Source: Sphaerisporangium cinnabarinum (lineage in GTDB: Bacteria > Actinomycetota > Actinomycetes > Actinomycetales > Cellulomonadaceae). From it: DNA of 64,000 nt. The translations under genes were made by a program, and so were the position numbers. The notes below the pieces were generated by a model. It had not been told where the DNA came from, did no database searches, and saw only the letters and a list, made by a program, of their open reading frames with translations. Shown in pieces: positions 8,897 to 16,809 of this stretch (the first letter of the stretch is position 1; each line of letters begins with the position of its first letter). The stretch spans positions 1-64,000 of the forward strand of contig QAPD01000033.1 of assembly GCA_003052455.1 (NCBI GenBank). The letters run 5' to 3'.

Positions 8897-10018
8897 ATGC
8901 CTGCTTCCCCGCTCCGTCGCTCGTCCGCACCACCCGGTCGCCGGAGGGCGACGGCCGTCGCGCTCGGTCTCGTCGCGCTCCTGGCCGCCGGGGCGTGCAG
9001 CACCGCCGAGGCGTCCGGGGGCGGCGACCCGGCCGACGGCGGCACGCTCGCCCCGGACGCCGAGCTGCCCACCGAGGTCCCGGAGGGCACGGTCCTGCGG
9101 GTCGGCGACCCGACGACGCAGAAGGCGTTCGAGCTCGCGGGCGACGACCTGGACAGCGACTTCCCGTTCGACATCGAGTGGGCCAACGTCTCGGGCGGCC
9201 CGGCGACGACGGAGGCGTTCCGTGCCGGGTCGCTCGACGTCGGGGCCGTCGCCGAGATCCCGCCGATCCACGCGACGTGGACGGGACTGGACGTGCAGGT
9301 CTACGCGTCCGTCTACCGCGAGAACTGGGAGGAGGCGCCGGTCTACGAGTTCGCAGGGGCGCCGGGGGTCGAGCTCGACTCGCTCGAGGACTTCCGCGGC
9401 CACCGCATCGCGTTCAGCCCGGGACAGGCGCAGGGCGCGATCGTGCTCAAGGCCCTCCAGGAGGCCGGGCTCACGCAGGACGACGTCGAGCTCGTCGAGC
9501 TCCCGAGCACGGGCGACGTGTACTCGACGGCCCTCGCGGCGGGCGAGGTCGACGTCGCACCGCTGGGAGGCACGCAGCTCTTCCGGTACCTCTCGACGTA
9601 CGAGGCCGACGGCGCGACGTCGGTCGAGCACCACCTGCGCGACGACGCGTCGCACCTGTACGGCCCGACCGAGGTCGTGCGCGACCCGGCCAGGGCGGCG
9701 GCGCTGCGCGAGTACGTCGCCGCGTGGGCGGCGGCGAAGATCTGGGTCGCGGAGCACCCCGAGGAGTGGAAGCAGGGGTACTACATCGAGGACCAGGGGC
9801 TGAGCGAGGAGGACGCGCAGTACCTCGTCGACCACGCGCCGGTCCCGGACGTCCCGTCCGACCTCACCGCGGGCATCGAGCGCACGCAGGCGACGGTCGA
9901 CCTGCTCGCGACGGAGCTCGACGAGCAGCCGCTCGACGCGGCCGACCTGTTCGACGTGCGCTTCGGCCCGGTCGCGGGCGAGGCGGCGGAAGCCGCGCGG
10001 GACGGGGGCGCGCCGTGA
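8897..10018 (+). CDS. ABC transporter substrate-binding lipoprotein, aliphatic sulfonate/taurine type
   Basis: The 373-residue protein has a lipoprotein signal ending Leu-Leu-Ala-Ala-Gly-Ala-Cys around residue 34 and then an SsuA/TauA-like fold. Recognisable parts are the Phe-Arg-Ala-Gly-Ser-Leu-Asp-Val-Gly segment, Phe-Arg-Gly-His-Arg-Ile-Ala-Phe-Ser-Pro-Gly-Gln-Ala, and Ala-Ala-Gly-Glu-Val-Asp-Val-Ala-Pro-Leu. The GAGAGGA site precedes ATG 8897. It captures an organosulfur compound outside the cell for the permease and ATPase that follow without gaps. The presence of two FMN monooxygenases in the same operon supports a sulfonate, sulfone or related ligand, but the exact substrate cannot be read. 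Confidence 0.85.
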   Translation: MPASPLRRSSAPPGRRRATAVALGLVALLAAGACSTAEASGGGDPADGGTLAPDAELPTEVPEGTVLRVGDPTTQKAFELAGDDLDSDFPFDIEWANVSGGPATTEAFRAGSLDVGAVAEIPPIHATWTGLDVQVYASVYRENWEEAPVYEFAGAPGVELDSLEDFRGHRIAFSPGQAQGAIVLKALQEAGLTQDDVELVELPSTGDVYSTALAAGEVDVAPLGGTQLFRYLSTYEADGATSVEHHLRDDASHLYGPTEVVRDPARAAALREYVAAWAAAKIWVAEHPEEWKQGYYIEDQGLSEEDAQYLVDHAPVPDVPSDLTAGIERTQATVDLLATELDEQPLDAADLFDVRFGPVAGEAAEAARDGGAP

Positions 10019-10878
10019 GCGCCGCGGTCGTCGACCGGGTCGACGTCGCCGTCTCGCGGGTCGACGCCGCGCCGTCGACCCCGGCGGACGTCCGACCGCG
10101 CGGCACGCGCCTCGGGCTCGGCCGGCCGGTCCCGCTCGCGGCGCTCGTCGGGGTCACGCTCCTCGCGCTCGTCTGGTCGGTGGGGTCCGCGACGGGGCTC
10201 GTCGACCCGCGCGTGCTCTCCGCGCCGTGGACGGTCGTGGCGACGGGCGCGGAGCTCGTCGCGAACGGCAAGCTCGGGGCGCACCTCGGCGTCTCCCTGA
10301 CGCGCGCCGCGCTCGGGCTCGCGGCCGGCATCGTCGCGGGCGTCGTGCTCGCGCTGGCCGCCGGGCTGAGCCGGGTGGGCGACGCGGTGCTCGACGGCCC
10401 GATCCAGGTCAAGCGCGCGATCCCCAACCTCGCGCTCCTGCCGCTGCTCATCCTGTGGTTCGGCATCGGCGAGGAGATGAAGGTCATCACCATCGCGCTC
10501 GGCGTGTTCATCCCCATCTACCTGCACACGCACAACGGCCTGCGGGCGATCGACAGCCGCTACGTCGAGCTCGCCGAGACGGTGCAGCTGTCGCGGTGGC
10601 AGTTCGTGCGCCGCGTCATCCTGCCCGGCGCGCTGCCCGGGTTCTTCCTCGGGCTGCGGTTCGCGGTCACGGGGTCGATGCTCGCGCTCGTCGTCGTCGA
10701 GCAGGTCAACGCGACGGCCGGCATCGGCTACATGATGGAGCTCGCCCGGACGTACGGGCAGACGGAGATCATCCTCGTCGGCCTCGTGGTCTACGGCGTG
10801 CTGGGCTACTCCGCGGACCTCGCCGTCCGCCTCCTGCAGAGGAGGGTGCTCTCGTGGCGGCGCACGCTGGAGGACTGA
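10015..10878 (+). CDS. ABC transporter permease, SsuC/TauC type
   Basis: The 287-residue inner-membrane protein has about six hydrophobic segments and the permease EAA loop (Glu-Leu-Ala-Glu-Thr-Val-Gln-Leu-Ser ... Val-Ile-Leu-Pro-Gly-Ala-Leu-Pro) that contacts the ATPase. Pro-Asn-Leu-Ala-Leu-Leu-Pro-Leu-Leu-Ile-Leu-Trp-Phe-Gly matches the sulfonate/taurine/nitrate permease group. The GTG start overlaps the stop of the binding-protein gene (GTGA), so translation is probably coupled. Confidence 0.88.
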   Translation: MSAAVVDRVDVAVSRVDAAPSTPADVRPRGTRLGLGRPVPLAALVGVTLLALVWSVGSATGLVDPRVLSAPWTVVATGAELVANGKLGAHLGVSLTRAALGLAAGIVAGVVLALAAGLSRVGDAVLDGPIQVKRAIPNLALLPLLILWFGIGEEMKVITIALGVFIPIYLHTHNGLRAIDSRYVELAETVQLSRWQFVRRVILPGALPGFFLGLRFAVTGSMLALVVVEQVNATAGIGYMMELARTYGQTEIILVGLVVYGVLGYSADLAVRLLQRRVLSWRRTLED

Positions 10879-11672
10879 CCGCGCCGGAGGCCCGCCCGAC
10901 GACGCCGGGCGCGGCCGTGCAGGTCCGCTCGCTCGTGCGGTCGTACGGGGAGCAGCGCGTCCTCGACGGACTCGACCTCACCGTGGACGACGGCGAGTTC
11001 GTCGCGATCCTGGGCCGGTCCGGCTCGGGCAAGAGCACGCTCCTGCGCGCGCTCGCCGCGCTCGACCACGGGGTCGCGGGCTCGGGCGAGGTCGTCGTGC
11101 CGGACCAGGTGTCCGTCGTCTTCCAGGACTCCAGGCTGCTCCCGTGGGCGCGCGTGCTGGACAACGTGGTGCTCGGGCTCGACGCCGGCGGGCGCGGCCG
11201 GAGCGCCGCGCGGGACGCCGGCCGCGCGAGCCTCGCGGAGGTGGGCCTGGCCGGGCGCGAGCGCGCGTGGCCGAACGAGCTGTCGGGCGGCGAGCAGCAG
11301 CGCGTGTCGCTCGCCCGCTCGCTCGTCCGCTCGCCGCGGCTCCTGCTCGCCGACGAGCCCTTCGGCGCGCTCGACGCCCTGACGCGCATCCGGATGCACG
11401 CCCTGCTGCGCGACCTGTGCGCGCGGCACCGGCCCGCCGTCCTGCTCGTGACGCACGACGTGGACGAGGCGATCGTCCTCGCGGACCGCGTCGTCGTGCT
11501 GGACGAGGGACGGATCGCGGCCGAGCGCCGCACCGACCGGAGCTACGGCCCCACCGAGGCCCGCGACCCCGCGGACCCCCGCTTCGCCCGGCTCCGCACC
11601 GAGCTGCTCGACGCGCTCGGCGTCGTCCGCGACGCCCCGACGACCTCCGACCGGAAGGACACCGCCGCATGA
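10854..11672 (+). CDS. ABC transporter ATP-binding protein, SsuB/TauB type
   Basis: The 272-residue ATPase shows Walker A (Gly-Arg-Ser-Gly-Ser-Gly-Lys-Ser-Thr), a Q-loop in Val-Phe-Gln-Asp, the signature Leu-Ser-Gly-Gly-Glu-Gln-Gln-Arg, Walker B (Leu-Leu-Leu-Ala-Asp-Glu-Pro-Phe) and the switch His in Val-Thr-His-Asp. The GTG start at 10854 lies inside the permease gene (25-bp overlap) behind a GAGGAGG site. It powers import by the preceding permease and binding protein. Confidence 0.9.
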   Translation: MAAHAGGLTAPEARPTTPGAAVQVRSLVRSYGEQRVLDGLDLTVDDGEFVAILGRSGSGKSTLLRALAALDHGVAGSGEVVVPDQVSVVFQDSRLLPWARVLDNVVLGLDAGGRGRSAARDAGRASLAEVGLAGRERAWPNELSGGEQQRVSLARSLVRSPRLLLADEPFGALDALTRIRMHALLRDLCARHRPAVLLVTHDVDEAIVLADRVVVLDEGRIAAERRTDRSYGPTEARDPADPRFARLRTELLDALGVVRDAPTTSDRKDTAA

Positions 11673-13078
11673 CCCGCCACGCCTCCTCGGGCCACCGACC
11701 CGGGCACCTGCACCTCAACGCGTTCCTCATGAGCACGGGCCACCACGAGGCGTCGTGGCGCCTGCCCGAGAGCGACCCGTCGTGGACGTCGACGAACATC
11801 GCGCACCTGCAGCGCCTCGCGCAGGTCGCGGAGGCGGGGAAGCTCGACTCGATCTTCTTCGCGGACGGCCCCGGGCTGCGGTCCGACGTCGGGCGCCGCC
11901 CCGCGGGCTCGCTCGACCCGCTCATCGTGCTGACGGCGATCGCGACCGTGACCGAGCGCATCGGGCTCATCGCGACGGCGTCGACCACGTACAACTCGCC
12001 CTACAACCTCGCGCGCCGCTTCGCGTCGATCGACCACGTCTCGGGCGGCCGCGCCGGATGGAACGTCGTCACGACGGCCGGGCCGGAGATCGCACGCAAC
12101 TTCGGGCTCGACGACCAGCCGGCGCACGCCGTGCGGTACGAGCGCGCGGCGGAGTTCCTCGACGTCGCGTTCCGGCTCTGGGACTCGTGGGAGGACGACG
12201 CCGTGCTCGCCGACAAGGCCGCGGGCGTCTGGGCGGACCCGGCCAAGATCCACGCGCCCGCGCACGTCGGCACCCACTTCTCCGTGCACGGCGCGCTCAC
12301 GACGCCGCGCTCGCCGCAGGCGCGCCCGCTCGTCGTGCAGGCCGGGTCGTCCGAGGACGGCAAGGACCTCGCCGCGCGCTATGCGGAGGCCGTGTTCACC
12401 GCGCACCAGACGCTCGGCGACGCCCGCGCGTTCTACGCCGACCTCAAGGCCCGTGCGGTCGCCGTCGGCCGGGACGCCGACACGGTGAAGATCCTGCCGG
12501 GCATCGTCCCCGTCATCGGGTCCACCGAGACGGAGGCGCTCGCGCGGGAGCGCGAGCTCGACGAGCTCATCGTCCCCGAGTACGCGCGCGCCCAGCTCGC
12601 GAAGACGCTGCGGCTCGCGCCCGAGGACCTGCCGCTCGACCGCGAGCTGCCCGACGGCCTGCCCACCGAGGACGAGATCGAGGGGGCCAAGAGCCGGTAC
12701 ACGCTGATCGTCGAGCTCGCGCGCCGCGAGCGGCTCACGGTGCGCCAGCTCATCGGGCGGCTCGGCGGCGGGCGGGGGCACCGCACGTTCGCGGGCACGC
12801 CCGAGCAGGTCGCCGACGCGATCCAGGACTGGTACGACGCCGAGGCCGCCGACGGGTTCAACATCATGCCCGCGGTGCTGCCGTCGGGGCTCGAGCAGTT
12901 CGTCGAGCACGTGCTGCCCGTGCTGCGCGAGCGCGGCCTGTTCCGCACGGAGTACGAGGGCCGGACGCTGCGCGAGCACTACGGGCTCGAACGACCCGCG
13001 AACCGCTACACGGACGCGGCCCCCGCCGGGACGTCGTCCGACGGCGGGGCGCGAGTCGTCGAGGGGGCCTTCGCATGA
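11669..13078 (+). CDS. FMN-dependent monooxygenase, NtaA/SnaA/DszA family
   Basis: The 469-residue luciferase-like protein belongs by its opening (His-Leu-His-Leu-Asn-Ala-Phe-Leu, then Trp-Arg-Leu-Pro-Glu-Ser), the Phe-Phe-Ala-Asp-Gly segment, Ser-Gly-Gly-Arg-Ala-Gly-Trp-Asn-Val-Val-Thr and the late Gly-Phe-Asn-Ile-Met-Pro to the NtaA/DszA/DmoA class. These enzymes use FMNH2 supplied by a separate reductase to oxidise C-S or C-N bonds, as in dimethyl sulfide, sulfones or aminoacetates. The ATG overlaps the ATPase stop (ATGA). No flavin reductase gene is in the operon. Confidence 0.85.
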   Translation: MTRHASSGHRPGHLHLNAFLMSTGHHEASWRLPESDPSWTSTNIAHLQRLAQVAEAGKLDSIFFADGPGLRSDVGRRPAGSLDPLIVLTAIATVTERIGLIATASTTYNSPYNLARRFASIDHVSGGRAGWNVVTTAGPEIARNFGLDDQPAHAVRYERAAEFLDVAFRLWDSWEDDAVLADKAAGVWADPAKIHAPAHVGTHFSVHGALTTPRSPQARPLVVQAGSSEDGKDLAARYAEAVFTAHQTLGDARAFYADLKARAVAVGRDADTVKILPGIVPVIGSTETEALARERELDELIVPEYARAQLAKTLRLAPEDLPLDRELPDGLPTEDEIEGAKSRYTLIVELARRERLTVRQLIGRLGGGRGHRTFAGTPEQVADAIQDWYDAEAADGFNIMPAVLPSGLEQFVEHVLPVLRERGLFRTEYEGRTLREHYGLERPANRYTDAAPAGTSSDGGARVVEGAFA

Positions 13079-14151
13079 GCGCGGAGCACCTCTGGTACAT
13101 CCCGAACCAGGTGCGGCCCGGGCACCGCGGCGACGACACGGCCGAGGACCACAACAGCCTCGACACCCTGACGAGCCACGCGCACGCCCTGGAACGCCAC
13201 GGGTTCGCGGGCGCGCTGCTCGGGACGAGCTGGGGGCGTCCCGACACGTTCACGGTCGCGACGGCGCTCGCGGCCCGGACCACGACGTTCGAGCCGCTCG
13301 TCGCGATCCGGCCCGGGTTCTGGCGGCCCGCCCACTTCGCGTCCGCCGCCGCGACGCTCGACCACCTGAGCGGCGGTCGGCTGCGCGTCAACATCGTCTC
13401 CGGGACCGACGGGCAGGAGGCCTACGGCGACGGTGAGGCCGACCCGGCGCACCGCTACGCCCGCACGCGCGAGTTCCTGCAGATCGTCCGCAGGCTGTGG
13501 ACGCAGGAGGAGGTCACGTACGCGGGCGAGCACTTCTCCGTGACGCGCTCGTCGCTGGGACCGAGGCCCGTCGTCCGCGGCGAGCGCGCCCACCCGCGGA
13601 TCTACTTCGGCGGCGCCTCGGAGGCGGCGGAGCGCGTCGCGGCGACCGAGGCCGACGTCCAGCTCTTCTGGGGCGAGCCGCTCGACGGGATCGCGGAGCG
13701 CATCGACCGGCTGAGGCGGTTGAGCGTCGACCTGGGTCGTGAGCACGCACCGCTCGAGTTCGGGCTGCGCGTCACGACGTTCGTGCGCGACACCACCGAG
13801 GAGGCGTGGGCCGACGCCGAGGCGAAGGTCGCGCAGCTCGCGGCCCGGTCGCCGGAGCGCGAGGCGTGGTCGGCCCGCGACCGGGGGCGCAGCGCCGCCG
13901 TCGGGCAACAGCGCCTGCTCGACCTGGCCGAGCGGGGCGAGGTGCTCGACGACAACCTGTGGACCGCCCCGGGCCGGTTCGGCGGCGGGGGAGCGGGCAC
14001 GACGTGGCTCGTCGGCTCCGCGGAGGACGTCGCGAAGTCGCTGCGGCGCTACGAGGACCTCGGCGTGACGCACTTCGTGCTCTCCGACACCCCGTACCTG
14101 CGGGAGATCGAGCGCCAGGGCACCCAGCTCCTCCCGCTGCTGCGCCCCTGA
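13075..14151 (+). CDS. FMN-dependent alkanesulfonate monooxygenase-like protein
   Basis: The 358-residue protein is a second luciferase-like monooxygenase, of the SsuD group. Supporting segments are Trp-Tyr-Ile-Pro near the start, Ala-Ile-Arg-Pro-Gly-Phe-Trp, Ser-Gly-Gly-Arg-Leu-Arg-Val-Asn-Ile-Val-Ser-Gly and Glu-His-Phe-Ser-Val. SsuD enzymes release sulfite from alkanesulfonates. It starts in the stop codon of the preceding monooxygenase (ATGA) and ends the operon. Two different monooxygenases suggest either two substrates or two successive oxidation steps. Confidence 0.85.
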   Translation: MSAEHLWYIPNQVRPGHRGDDTAEDHNSLDTLTSHAHALERHGFAGALLGTSWGRPDTFTVATALAARTTTFEPLVAIRPGFWRPAHFASAAATLDHLSGGRLRVNIVSGTDGQEAYGDGEADPAHRYARTREFLQIVRRLWTQEEVTYAGEHFSVTRSSLGPRPVVRGERAHPRIYFGGASEAAERVAATEADVQLFWGEPLDGIAERIDRLRRLSVDLGREHAPLEFGLRVTTFVRDTTEEAWADAEAKVAQLAARSPEREAWSARDRGRSAAVGQQRLLDLAERGEVLDDNLWTAPGRFGGGGAGTTWLVGSAEDVAKSLRRYEDLGVTHFVLSDTPYLREIERQGTQLLPLLRP

Positions 14152-14167
14152 CGGCCACCGCGGCCCC

Positions 14168-14231
14168 GATCGACCCGTGCGTCGTGAGGTCGACCCGCTG
14201 CGGGTCGATCTCCGACGCGCGGGTCGACCTC
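14168..14231. repeat. Quasi-palindrome of two direct plus two inverted GTCGACCCG words
   Basis: The word G(A/G)TCGACCCG occurs at 14168 and 14188, and its inverse CGGGTCGA(T/C)C at 14201 and 14220. The outer inverted pair 14186-14197 / 14220-14231 is a perfect 12-bp match. Spacing is 20 then 19 bp. It lies between the sulfur operon and the PrmC-like gene and may end the operon transcript. The same architecture with a different word recurs at five other sites in the window. Confidence 0.7.
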
Positions 14232-14286
14232 GTGCCCGCGGAAATCCCCGCGCGGACGCGCCCCGGCCCGGAGTACCGTCCGGGAC

Positions 14287-15159
14287 GTGGACCAGAGCCG
14301 GCTCGACGCCCTCACCGCCCGCCTGCGCGCCGCGGGGTGCGTCTTCGCGGAGGACGAGGCCGCGCTCCTCGCCGAGCGGGCCGACGACGCCGCGCACCTC
14401 GAGGCGCTCGTCGCGCGCCGGGTCGCGGGCGAGCCGCTCGAGCACGTCCTCGGGTACGTGGACTTCCACGGGCTGAGGGTCGCCGTCGACCCGGGGGTGT
14501 TCGTGCCGCGACAGCGCACCACGCTGCTCGTCGACGAGGCGGTCGCGCTCGGGCGACGGGCGAGGCGCCCGGCGCAGCTGTCCGACGGCGGCCCGGGCAG
14601 CGGCCCCGGCGGTCGTCGGGAGGGTGGCCCAGACGGCCGGACGGTCGTCGTCGACCTGTGCTGCGGCGCCGGGGCGCTGGGGCTCGCGACCGCGGTGGGC
14701 CTCGGCGGCGCGGAGGCTGTCGCGCTGCACGCGAGCGACGTGGACCCGGCTGCGGTCGCGTGCGCGGCGCGCAACGTCGCGGCCGTCGGCGGGACCGCGT
14801 CCGCGGGCGACCTGTTCGACCCGCTGCCGCCCGGTCTGCGCGGCCGGGTCGACCTGCTCCTCGCCAACGTGCCGTACGTGCCGACGACCGAGATCCCGCT
14901 CCTGCCGCGCGAGGCACGCGACCACGAGGCGCACGTCGCCCTCGACGGCGGCGGCGACGGGCTGGACGTGCTGCGCCGCGTCGCGGCCGAGGCGCCCGCC
15001 TGGCTCGCCCCCGGCGGCCACCTGCTCACCGAGTCCGGCGAGCGTCAGGCGGCGGGCGCCGTCGCGGTGCTCGGCCGCGCCGGGCTGGTCCCGCGCGTCG
15101 TCCGGGACGACGAGATCGGCGCGACGATCGTCGTCGGGACGCTCCCCGCCGAGACGTGA
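14287..15159 (+). CDS. PrmC-like N5-glutamine or related SAM methyltransferase
   Basis: The 290-residue protein has an N-terminal helical part with Gly-Glu-Pro-Leu-Glu-His-Val-Leu-Gly and Val-Asp-Pro-Gly-Val-Phe-Val-Pro-Arg, as in HemK/PrmC. A SAM-binding motif follows (Val-Val-Asp-Leu-Cys-Cys-Gly-Ala-Gly-Ala-Leu), and the active-site tetrapeptide is Asn-Val-Pro-Tyr at residues 194-197 instead of Asn-Pro-Pro-Tyr. That variant marks a PrmC-related subgroup whose substrate is uncertain. A Gly-rich insertion lies before the SAM motif. The GTG start has no ribosome site but a TACCGT -10 element ends seven bases upstream, which fits leaderless translation. Confidence 0.8.
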   Translation: MDQSRLDALTARLRAAGCVFAEDEAALLAERADDAAHLEALVARRVAGEPLEHVLGYVDFHGLRVAVDPGVFVPRQRTTLLVDEAVALGRRARRPAQLSDGGPGSGPGGRREGGPDGRTVVVDLCCGAGALGLATAVGLGGAEAVALHASDVDPAAVACAARNVAAVGGTASAGDLFDPLPPGLRGRVDLLLANVPYVPTTEIPLLPREARDHEAHVALDGGGDGLDVLRRVAAEAPAWLAPGGHLLTESGERQAAGAVAVLGRAGLVPRVVRDDEIGATIVVGTLPAET

Positions 15160-15206
15160 GAAGTGGCCCCCGGGACGCGCCTGCGAGGGGCCATTTCTCA
15201 CGTCTC
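15151..15206. terminator. Bidirectional terminator between convergent genes
   Basis: Arms 15151-15170 and 15187-15206 form a 20-bp stem with a single G-T pair and a 16-base loop. The left arm includes the last two codons and the stop of the PrmC-like gene; the convergent P-loop gene ends at 15259. Confidence 0.8.
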
Positions 15207-15258
15207 GTCAGACTTCCGCACGCGCCGGTGGCGCCGGTCGAGCTCGCCGGGGTGAGGC

Positions 15259-15975
15259 TTACGCCGAGGCGGGCCGCAGCAGCGCGCGGATCTCCTTCTC
15301 GGCCTGCGTGGGCGTGAGCGCGCGGCAGCCGAGCGACTCCCAGTGCCGCACGAGCGCGGGCTCGGCGCGCAGCAGCGCCCACCCGCGCCGGAACAGCGTG
15401 AGCGGCGGCTTGCGCATCTCGGCGAGGTCGCGCAGGAGGCGGAACCAGAACGTCACGAGCCGGGGGCGGTACAGGCAGATCGCGTCGGCCAGGACGTCCT
15501 GCGCGCGGCAGGCCGCGACGATCTCCGCCGCGAAGATGCCCTCGGCGAGCACGACGCGCGAGCCCGTCACGTCGACGTGGGTCGTGCCGGTGCGGTGCGA
15601 CGTCGGGATGTCGTAGACCGGCACGTCGGCGTGGCCCGTGCGTGCGAGGTCGACGAGCGCCGCGACCGCACCCTCGGCGTCCCACGAGCGGGGGTCGTCC
15701 CAGTCCACGATGCCGAAGCGCTGCGGCAGGTCGGGGTGGTCGTGGTCGAGGTAGAAGTCGTCGAGCGCGACGACCGGGAGCCCGAGCCGACGGGTGAGCG
15801 ACGTCTTGCCCGACCCCGACGCACCGGTGAGCAGCACGATCCGCGTCGGGACCTCGCGCGACCCCGGCGGGAGGTCGAACAGCGCCGGGTCCCCGGCGGG
15901 TCCGGTCGGCACCGGGTCGGTCCGGGTGGCGGCGTCGGTGGGACCGCCGTCGGCGTCGTGCTGAGGGTCGCTCAC
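15259..15975 (-). CDS. Uridine kinase-like P-loop NTPase
   Basis: The 238-residue protein has Walker A at residues 51-58 (Gly-Ala-Ser-Gly-Ser-Gly-Lys-Thr), an Ala-Leu-Asp-Asp-Phe-Tyr-Leu-Asp motif, Asp-Trp-Asp-Asp-Pro, and a late Leu-Ala-Glu-Gly-Ile-Phe strand. These match the uridine kinase / phosphoribulokinase fold that phosphorylates a small hydroxyl substrate. The first 40 residues are Asp/Pro/Thr-rich and probably disordered. The GTG at 15975 is the best available start. It is convergent with the PrmC-like gene. Confidence 0.75.
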   Translation of the reverse strand: MSDPQHDADGGPTDAATRTDPVPTGPAGDPALFDLPPGSREVPTRIVLLTGASGSGKTSLTRRLGLPVVALDDFYLDHDHPDLPQRFGIVDWDDPRSWDAEGAVAALVDLARTGHADVPVYDIPTSHRTGTTHVDVTGSRVVLAEGIFAAEIVAACRAQDVLADAICLYRPRLVTFWFRLLRDLAEMRKPPLTLFRRGWALLRAEPALVRHWESLGCRALTPTQAEKEIRALLRPASA

Positions 15976-16047
15976 GGGACACCATTCTCGCAGCGTCCGG
16001 CGGGAGCCTCGGGGCGGGCCGTCGGCAGCGGCGCGTACCCTTCCCCG

Positions 16048-16737
16048 GTGACCCCTCCGGACCCCGCCGCCCTCCTCGCCCGCGACGCCCTCGACCGCCT
16101 CGACCGCTGGGAGCCCGTGGATCCCCGTCAGGGGGCGCTCGCGGCGGAGTACCGCGCGTTCGTCCGCGGCGACGCCGGGCCGCGCGCCGAGGCGGTACGG
16201 CGCGACGGCGGTCCGCAGCATCTCACCGCAAGCTGCTTCGTGCTCAGCCCCGGGCTCGACCGCGTGCTGCTGTGCTTCCACCGCAAGGGCCGGTTCTGGG
16301 TCCAGGTGGGCGGCCACACCGAGCCGGAGGACACGACGCTCGCCGGTGCCGCCTACCGCGAGGCGCGCGAGGAGAGCGGCATCGAGGACCTCGTGCCGTT
16401 CGACCCGGACCCCGAGCCGGGCGTCCCGCTCGCCGCGGACCCCGAGCCGGGTGCGGAGTCCGTGGTCGGGGCCGGCGCCGCGCCGTCCGCCCCGGTGGAC
16501 GTGCACCGGCACGACCTGGCCGCGGCGTTCGGCACCTGCCGGACGCACTGGGACGTCGGGTTCGTCGCGTTCGCCGATCCGGACGCGCGCACGGCCGTCA
16601 GCGACGAGAGCGAGGACGTCGCGTGGTTCCCGGTGGACGCGCTGCCGCCCGGCACGCCCGACGACTTCCCCGTCCGCCTGGCGACGGTCCTCGCGGAGGT
16701 GCGGCACCGCCGTCGGGCAGGCCTCCCCACGAGGTAG
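16048..16737 (+). CDS. Nudix hydrolase
   Basis: The 229-residue protein carries a Nudix box near residues 91-115 with Gly-Gly-His-Thr-Glu-Pro-Glu-Asp ... Arg-Glu-Ala-Arg-Glu-Glu-Ser-Gly, which binds the metal for cleaving a nucleoside-diphosphate-linked compound. A roughly 30-residue Pro/Asp/Gly linker interrupts the fold after the box. The substrate is unknown. A TACCCT -10 element ends seven bases before the GTG start and there is no ribosome site, so it is probably leaderless. The stop codon TAG lies inside the first word of an intergenic repeat element shared with the convergent lutC gene. Confidence 0.85.
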   Translation: MTPPDPAALLARDALDRLDRWEPVDPRQGALAAEYRAFVRGDAGPRAEAVRRDGGPQHLTASCFVLSPGLDRVLLCFHRKGRFWVQVGGHTEPEDTTLAGAAYREAREESGIEDLVPFDPDPEPGVPLAADPEPGAESVVGAGAAPSAPVDVHRHDLAAAFGTCRTHWDVGFVAFADPDARTAVSDESEDVAWFPVDALPPGTPDDFPVRLATVLAEVRHRRRAGLPTR

Positions 16738-16809
16738 AGCCCTGGTCGCGCGAGGTAGAGCCCTGGTCGTGACCAGAGCGCTACCTCGGCGAACCGGTGC
16801 TCTACCTCG
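16731..16809. repeat. GAGGTAGAGC quasi-palindromic element, site A
   Basis: Direct words GAGGTAGAGC start at 16731 and 16752 (21 bp apart) and inverted words G(C)(G/T)CTACCTCG start at 16778 and 16799 (21 bp apart). The TAG stop of the Nudix gene (16735-16737) is in the first word and the stop of lutC (complement of 16802-16804) is in the last. The right half, from about 16770, is nearly the same as the right half of site E at 61.6 kb. Confidence 0.85.
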
